A stretch of DNA of 64,000 nt from Streptomyces tendae (lineage in GTDB: Bacteria; Actinomycetota; Actinomycetes; Streptomycetales; Streptomycetaceae). Each line of letters begins with the position of its first letter. Within the stretch, counting starts at the first letter, position 1. The position numbers and the translations under genes are program-made. Below, in pieces: positions 60,068-64,000 of this stretch. The stretch is taken from assembly GCF_014650435.1 (NCBI RefSeq), contig NZ_BMUY01000005.1:248001-312000 (forward strand), in the 5' to 3' direction. The notes below the pieces were generated by a model. That model saw only the letters and a list, made by a program, of their open reading frames with translations, was not told where the DNA came from and did not search any database.

Positions 60068-61213
60068 ATGCGCAGCATCGGGGAGATGGCCCGCGACAGC
60101 GGACTGGGCGTGAGCGCCCTGCGGTTCTACGACCGTGCCGGTGTGCTGGGACCCGCCTGGGTCGATCCGGCCAGCGGCTACCGCTGGTACGCCCCCGAGC
60201 AGCTCGACGAGGCCAGGCTGCTGGCCCGGCTGCGGCGGGTCGGCATGCCGTTGGCGGACATCCGTTTGGTACTGGCCGGCTGGTCCGGCGAGGACGCGGA
60301 CCTGGTGCGCGGGCTCCTCCAGGCGCACCTGCGCCGACTCGAACAGGGGCTGGCCGAGGCTCGCAGCGAGTTCTCCACGATCCGAGAGCTGCTCGATCAC
60401 CGGGAGAATCCCATGACCGCCTCACCGCTTACCGGCACCGTCCGCCTGTGCCTTCCCGCCCCCGCACTGGCGGCCGCGCTCGACGCGGTCCGCTTCGCCG
60501 CCGGCCGGGACCCCGAGCTGCCGATGCTCGGCGGAGTCCTGTTCGACATCGAGGGCGACGCGCTCCGCGTCGTGGCCACCGACCGGTACCGGCTGGCCGT
60601 CGCGCGCACCGATGCCGACGGACACGGTGGGTCGCGCGAACAGGTCGTCGTGCCCGCGCCGCTCGTCGACGCGATGCGCGCCCTGCTGAGTGGCGACGAG
60701 CCAGCCCGCTTCGCCGTCGAGGGTGACCGCGTGACGCTGGAGGCAGGTGAGCGCCAGGCGTCGGGGCAGCGCCTGGCCCACGACTTCCCCGACTACCGCC
60801 GTCTCGTCCAGCTGCCGCCCGGACGGCGGGTCGTCGTGGAGGTGCCCGCGCTCCGGGAGGCGTTGGAGAACGGCCCCGTCCGCGTGGCCGAGGACCGCGA
60901 ACCCGGCCGGTCCGCACGTGACATCAGCGTGCTGACGACGGTGGACGACGAAACGGTGCTCGTCTGCGGGGACGGCGCCCTGGACGAGGACACGGGCACG
61001 GGCACGGGCAACGAGGACAGGGGCACGGGCACGGGCGGGCTCGGGTACCACGTCGGAGTGGACCGGGGGTTCCTGCTGGAGGCGCTCGCCGCGGGGGACC
61101 GGGACCGGCTCGTCCTGGAGTTCGGGCCCGCCCCCACCGCGCCACTGGCGATCCGCCGGGCGGACGACGAAGGGGCGTTCTCGCTGCTGATGCCGGTCCG
61201 CCTGGACGACTGA
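60068..61213 (+). CDS. MerR regulator fused to a DNA polymerase III beta-clamp-like domain
   Basis: 381 residues from ATG 60068; an in-frame GTG at 60056 could be a leaderless start. Residues 1-70 are a MerR winged helix: SIGEMARDSGLGVSALRFYD, GYRWYAPEQLDEARLLARLR, VGMPLADIRLVLAGW. A coiled-coil helix follows (about 75-115). Residues about 120-381 resemble sliding-clamp subdomains: LDAVRFAAGRDPELPMLGGV, FDIEGDALRVVATDRYRLAV, VVVPAPLVDAMRALL, HDFPDYRRLVQLPPGRRVVV and LLEALAAGDRDRLVLEFGPA. A DTGTGTGNEDRGTGTGG repeat interrupts one loop. The clamp part presumably acts as a ligand or partner sensor. Confidence 0.85.
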   Translation: MRSIGEMARDSGLGVSALRFYDRAGVLGPAWVDPASGYRWYAPEQLDEARLLARLRRVGMPLADIRLVLAGWSGEDADLVRGLLQAHLRRLEQGLAEARSEFSTIRELLDHRENPMTASPLTGTVRLCLPAPALAAALDAVRFAAGRDPELPMLGGVLFDIEGDALRVVATDRYRLAVARTDADGHGGSREQVVVPAPLVDAMRALLSGDEPARFAVEGDRVTLEAGERQASGQRLAHDFPDYRRLVQLPPGRRVVVEVPALREALENGPVRVAEDREPGRSARDISVLTTVDDETVLVCGDGALDEDTGTGTGNEDRGTGTGGLGYHVGVDRGFLLEALAAGDRDRLVLEFGPAPTAPLAIRRADDEGAFSLLMPVRLDD

Positions 61214-61332
61214 CGGCATCCCGGCCGCCCGCCCAGCGGCCCCTTCCAGCCCTGCTCCCCGCGCCGACGGCGTTGTCAGTGGGCTCGCCTACAGTCGTCA
61301 GCACTTGATCACTGCGGTGCGGGGAGGCACTC

Positions 61333-62187
61333 ATGGGGTGGGTGACGGCCGGGGACTACGAGGTTGCCCTGGACGACGGAAAGGTGGTGTGCCGCAACGC
61401 CACAGGACGGCGGCTGAAGTCGGTGCCGGCCAAACTCGCGGACGATCCCGCGGTGGTCGGACTGCGTCAGCTCGCCGAGTGGCTGGAGCGGCACGAACGC
61501 CAGTGTCTGAGCGACGTGGAGCGGTGGATGGTGCGTTCGCTGCCCGTCCCCCTCGCCGTGCTCACCCGGGTGTGGCCCGACCCCGCCTGGCGGTCCGCCC
61601 TGCGCGACCTCGTGGTCACCGGTGCCGACGGGGAGGTCGCGGGCTTCCTGCGGGACGCCGACCCCGAGCGCGGCCTCGGCCTCGTCGACCTCGACGGTGA
61701 CACGGTGCGCATCACCCCCGACCTCGTCCGGCTCCCGCACCCCGTGCTCCTCGAAGACCTGGAGGAGCTGCGGGAGTTCGCCGTCGAGCTCGGCGTCGAG
61801 CAGCGGGCCCAGCAGCTCTTCCGCGAGGTGTGGCACCGCCCCGCCGCTCTGGACGCCGAGGCAGCCTCGGTCGAGGAGTACGCGGGCGGCGCCTTCAAGG
61901 AGCTGCGCTTCCTGCACGGCCGGGTCACCCAGCTCGGCCACCGCGTGCGGGGCGGATACGCGGTCTGCTCCGCCTGGGAGGACGGCAGGGCCGTGGAGGC
62001 CCGGGTCTGGGTCGGCGACTACGACGGCTACGAGGAGACGGAGACCGGCCCGCTGATGTGGACGGACGCCGCCGGAAGGGTGTTGAAGCTGGGCCGGGTC
62101 GGGCCGGTGGCCTGGTCGGAAGGCATGCGCATGGCTGCCGCGCTGTACGCCGGTCGCGACATCGAGGACGAGGAGCGGGCCGCGTGA
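61333..62187 (+). CDS. DUF4132-family protein
   Basis: 284 residues. The C-terminal half carries DUF4132-like blocks (AGGAFKELRFLHGRVTQLGH, WVGDYDGYEETETGPLMWTD), while the N-terminus (VPAKLADDPAVVGLRQLAEW) matches the region before DUF4132 in larger relatives. No membrane segment. The gene ends in a GTGA overlap with the next one, so the two are coupled. DUF4132 proteins are related to the E. coli MolR group; function is not established. A 119-bp gap separates it from the MerR-clamp gene. Confidence 0.75.
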   Translation: MGWVTAGDYEVALDDGKVVCRNATGRRLKSVPAKLADDPAVVGLRQLAEWLERHERQCLSDVERWMVRSLPVPLAVLTRVWPDPAWRSALRDLVVTGADGEVAGFLRDADPERGLGLVDLDGDTVRITPDLVRLPHPVLLEDLEELREFAVELGVEQRAQQLFREVWHRPAALDAEAASVEEYAGGAFKELRFLHGRVTQLGHRVRGGYAVCSAWEDGRAVEARVWVGDYDGYEETETGPLMWTDAAGRVLKLGRVGPVAWSEGMRMAAALYAGRDIEDEERAA

Positions 62188-64000
62188 GCGCCATGGACAC
62201 CAGCACCGCGCCGCACGGCGCCACCGGCGTTCACGAGGCCACCGGCCCCGACGACGCCACCGCCTCCGCCCTGCTCGAAGCCGGTGCGCTCCTGCCGCCG
62301 GGCAGCAGCGGCCGCGAGGACGCCGACATCCTCACGGTCCGTACCTACACCCATGCCGCGCTGGGCGAGCGCAGCGTCGTCCGGCTGGTGCCCGGCACCC
62401 TCGGAGAGGCCGAGGACCTCGCCCTCGACTTCCTCGGGCTCGTGCGGCACCCGCAGACCCCCGAGGTCGGGCAGGTCAGGCGGGAGACCCTCGGTTTCCC
62501 TGCCTGGGCCCTGGTCAACGACCCGGCCAACGGGCACCACGCGCTGGCCCTGGTCAAGGACGTGGAACGGCTCGCGCGCCAGGCCAAGTCCCGTCCCGGC
62601 ACCGCCAAGGAGGGCTTCGAACAGCTCGGTGACCGGCTCGGCCGGGCCGTGCCGCACTTCTTGCCGACCTTCTACGAGCAGGCCGCGCGGATCTTCCTCC
62701 AGTTCGACAACACCACCTACGCCGCCGCCTTCTTCGGCAAGGCCCGGGAGGCCGAGCGGGTGCACGCGCTCGCCGTCGACGAGCAGCGACAGCGTGCCGT
62801 GTTCCTGGAGTTCGCGTTCGCCGGGGCACTGACGGTCAAGGCGCTGAAGCAGCACGTGAAGGATCTGGCGGCCCGGTTGGACGCCGCCGAGGCGTGGGCC
62901 CAGTTCCGGCAGCTGGCCGTGGAGCGCTGTGCGGCCGGCATGCCGCCGTACGCCTCGCTGCCGCAGGACGCGCGCGTGCTGATCAAGGCGGCCGGGCTCC
63001 CCCGTGTGGAGGCCGAGTGCGACCTCGTCGCCGACCTGGTCGCCTCGCCCGCCGCCGTCCGGGCACCCGCCTCCTTCTGGACCGCCTACCGGGCGACCCT
63101 GGCCGTCCTCGCCGAACGGCGGCCCGCCGTTCGGCGGCGGCTGCTGGAGATCATGCCGGCCGGGCTGGACCACAGCGTCAAGAGTGACGAGTTCTGGCTG
63201 GACCTGCTGGCCGAGTGCGGAGCCGACCGGCTGCTGACCGGCGAGGACGGTGCGACGGCCGTCGGGCACGACGCGACAGCCGCCGGGCGCGACGCGACGG
63301 CCGAGGCCGCGGCCGGTGTCGACGCCGCGGACTGGCTGAGCCGTTGGGCCGCCCACCGCAAGCGGGGCGCCACGGTGTGCGACAGCTCCCCGGCAACGCT
63401 CGGCCTCGTCGCACGGATGGCTCCCGGGCTGCGCGCCGGCGGACGGCCCGTCGACCTGTTCACCGGCCGCAGGCACGTGGGCGTCGACATCTCCCTGCTC
63501 GACCTGTGCGCGGCGCAGGACGTTCCCCTCGCCCTGCTCGCTCCCGACGCCGAGGTCCACCTCGGACTGGACCGCTGGGTGCGCGACAGCCATCCGGAGC
63601 GGCGGGACCTGGCCGCCGTGGCGGCGGACCCGCGACTGCGCCCCCTGCTGCTGCGGGCGGTCGGTGCCGCAGGAAACGAACGGCGGTCGAGCCCGGTACT
63701 GGACCATCTCGCCGACCATCCCGTCCTCAGCGGGGTCCTGCGCGAGTGGCTGGAAGGCGCCGTCGGTGAACTGGCCGACGCGGTCGGTCTGCCCGGAGCC
63801 CACGAGGCCCTGAACCGGCTGAGCGCCTTCCGCTCGGTGGCTCCCCGAGTCAATCCCGAGGCCGTCGCCCGCGCCGCCGGGTACGCGGCGGCTCCGCTGC
63901 TCGGGCGCACCCTGCGGGCCGGCATCCTCGACGAACTGGGCTGGCCCGCCCTCGACGAAGCCCTGCGGCTGCTCGACGCCGAGACCCGGGCCCGCAAGAG
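62184..64000 (+). CDS. Large DUF4132-associated protein (partial, 3' end outside window)
   Basis: 606 codons visible from GTG 62184 (overlapping the upstream TGA); ATG 62193 is an alternative. Helical, soluble and rich in Leu/Ala, consistent with the repeat-like N-terminal part of large DUF4132/MolR-type proteins: YTHAALGERSVVRLVPG, ALVNDPANGHHALALVKDVE, FLPTFYEQAARIFLQFDN and AFFGKAREAERVHALAVDEQ. A short DAT-repeat insert (HDATAAGRDATAEAA) lies near 63260-63310. The gene continues past the window edge. Confidence 0.7.
   Translation, partial: MSAMDTSTAPHGATGVHEATGPDDATASALLEAGALLPPGSSGREDADILTVRTYTHAALGERSVVRLVPGTLGEAEDLALDFLGLVRHPQTPEVGQVRRETLGFPAWALVNDPANGHHALALVKDVERLARQAKSRPGTAKEGFEQLGDRLGRAVPHFLPTFYEQAARIFLQFDNTTYAAAFFGKAREAERVHALAVDEQRQRAVFLEFAFAGALTVKALKQHVKDLAARLDAAEAWAQFRQLAVERCAAGMPPYASLPQDARVLIKAAGLPRVEAECDLVADLVASPAAVRAPASFWTAYRATLAVLAERRPAVRRRLLEIMPAGLDHSVKSDEFWLDLLAECGADRLLTGEDGATAVGHDATAAGRDATAEAAAGVDAADWLSRWAAHRKRGATVCDSSPATLGLVARMAPGLRAGGRPVDLFTGRRHVGVDISLLDLCAAQDVPLALLAPDAEVHLGLDRWVRDSHPERRDLAAVAADPRLRPLLLRAVGAAGNERRSSPVLDHLADHPVLSGVLREWLEGAVGELADAVGLPGAHEALNRLSAFRSVAPRVNPEAVARAAGYAAAPLLGRTLRAGILDELGWPALDEALRLLDAETRARK

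Overview
The window is one contiguous stretch of a very GC-rich actinobacterial chromosome. GTG starts, GC-rich third codon positions, terminators without U-tracts, a conservon and the gene families all point to Streptomyces. No rRNA, tRNA, CRISPR array, integrase or transposase was seen.

Layout. 1-4.1 kb: an MltG-type transglycosylase (cut by the left edge), an ABC exporter divergent from a MarR regulator, and a YkuD-type lipoprotein. 4.3-8 kb: a heterodimeric ABC exporter with one degenerate ATP site. 8.4-13.6 kb: a DUF5709 protein, the zinc-independent ribosomal protein L31, a membrane hydrolase, a DUF3516 helicase and a TesB thioesterase. 13.6-20.8 kb: a DUF6397 protein, an orphan roadblock protein, a PPOX protein and a conservon (MHYT protein, sensor-kinase-like protein, roadblock, DUF742, GTPase) with a possible extra small gene. 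20.9-24.3 kb: a methyltransferase, an MpaB-type oxygenase and unknown proteins. 24.6-28.7 kb: a SNF2 helicase coupled to a SWIM-finger protein. 28.9-33.1 kb: xylA divergent from xylB and a ROK regulator. 33.4-37.1 kb: a Tat-exported amidase, a GAF regulator and an aldehyde dehydrogenase. 37.3-41 kb: an ABC-F resistance-type gene behind a short, apparently leaderless leader peptide, then two unknown membrane proteins.

41-52.3 kb is accessory and looks like a small specialised-metabolite cluster. A leftward operon encodes a SagB-type dehydrogenase, an adenylate-forming ligase, a carrier protein, a DapB-like reductase, a class II aldolase, an acyl-CoA dehydrogenase and an NTF2-like protein. A rightward operon encodes a free-standing condensation domain and a DrrA/DrrB-type exporter. 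The C-terminal remnant of a diaminopimelate decarboxylase lies at its left edge and a double terminator closes its right edge. I know of no characterised pathway with this gene set; it is the best candidate for an undescribed system here.

52.4-64 kb: an alpha-glucosidase with a sugar ABC importer (binding protein, two permeases), behind a promoter carrying repeated GCAAGATT sites; a degenerate ThiF/MoeB-rhodanese fusion; a DUF2071 protein; a MerR regulator fused to a DNA polymerase sliding-clamp-like domain with a textbook 19-bp-spacer MerR promoter; and a DUF4132 gene pair running off the right edge.

How the genes work together: xylAB plus ROK form a xylose catabolic unit, and the binding-protein operon imports and hydrolyses alpha-glucosides. 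The conservon is a membrane signalling complex. The 41-52 kb operons probably load, modify, condense and export an amino-acid or acyl-derived product.
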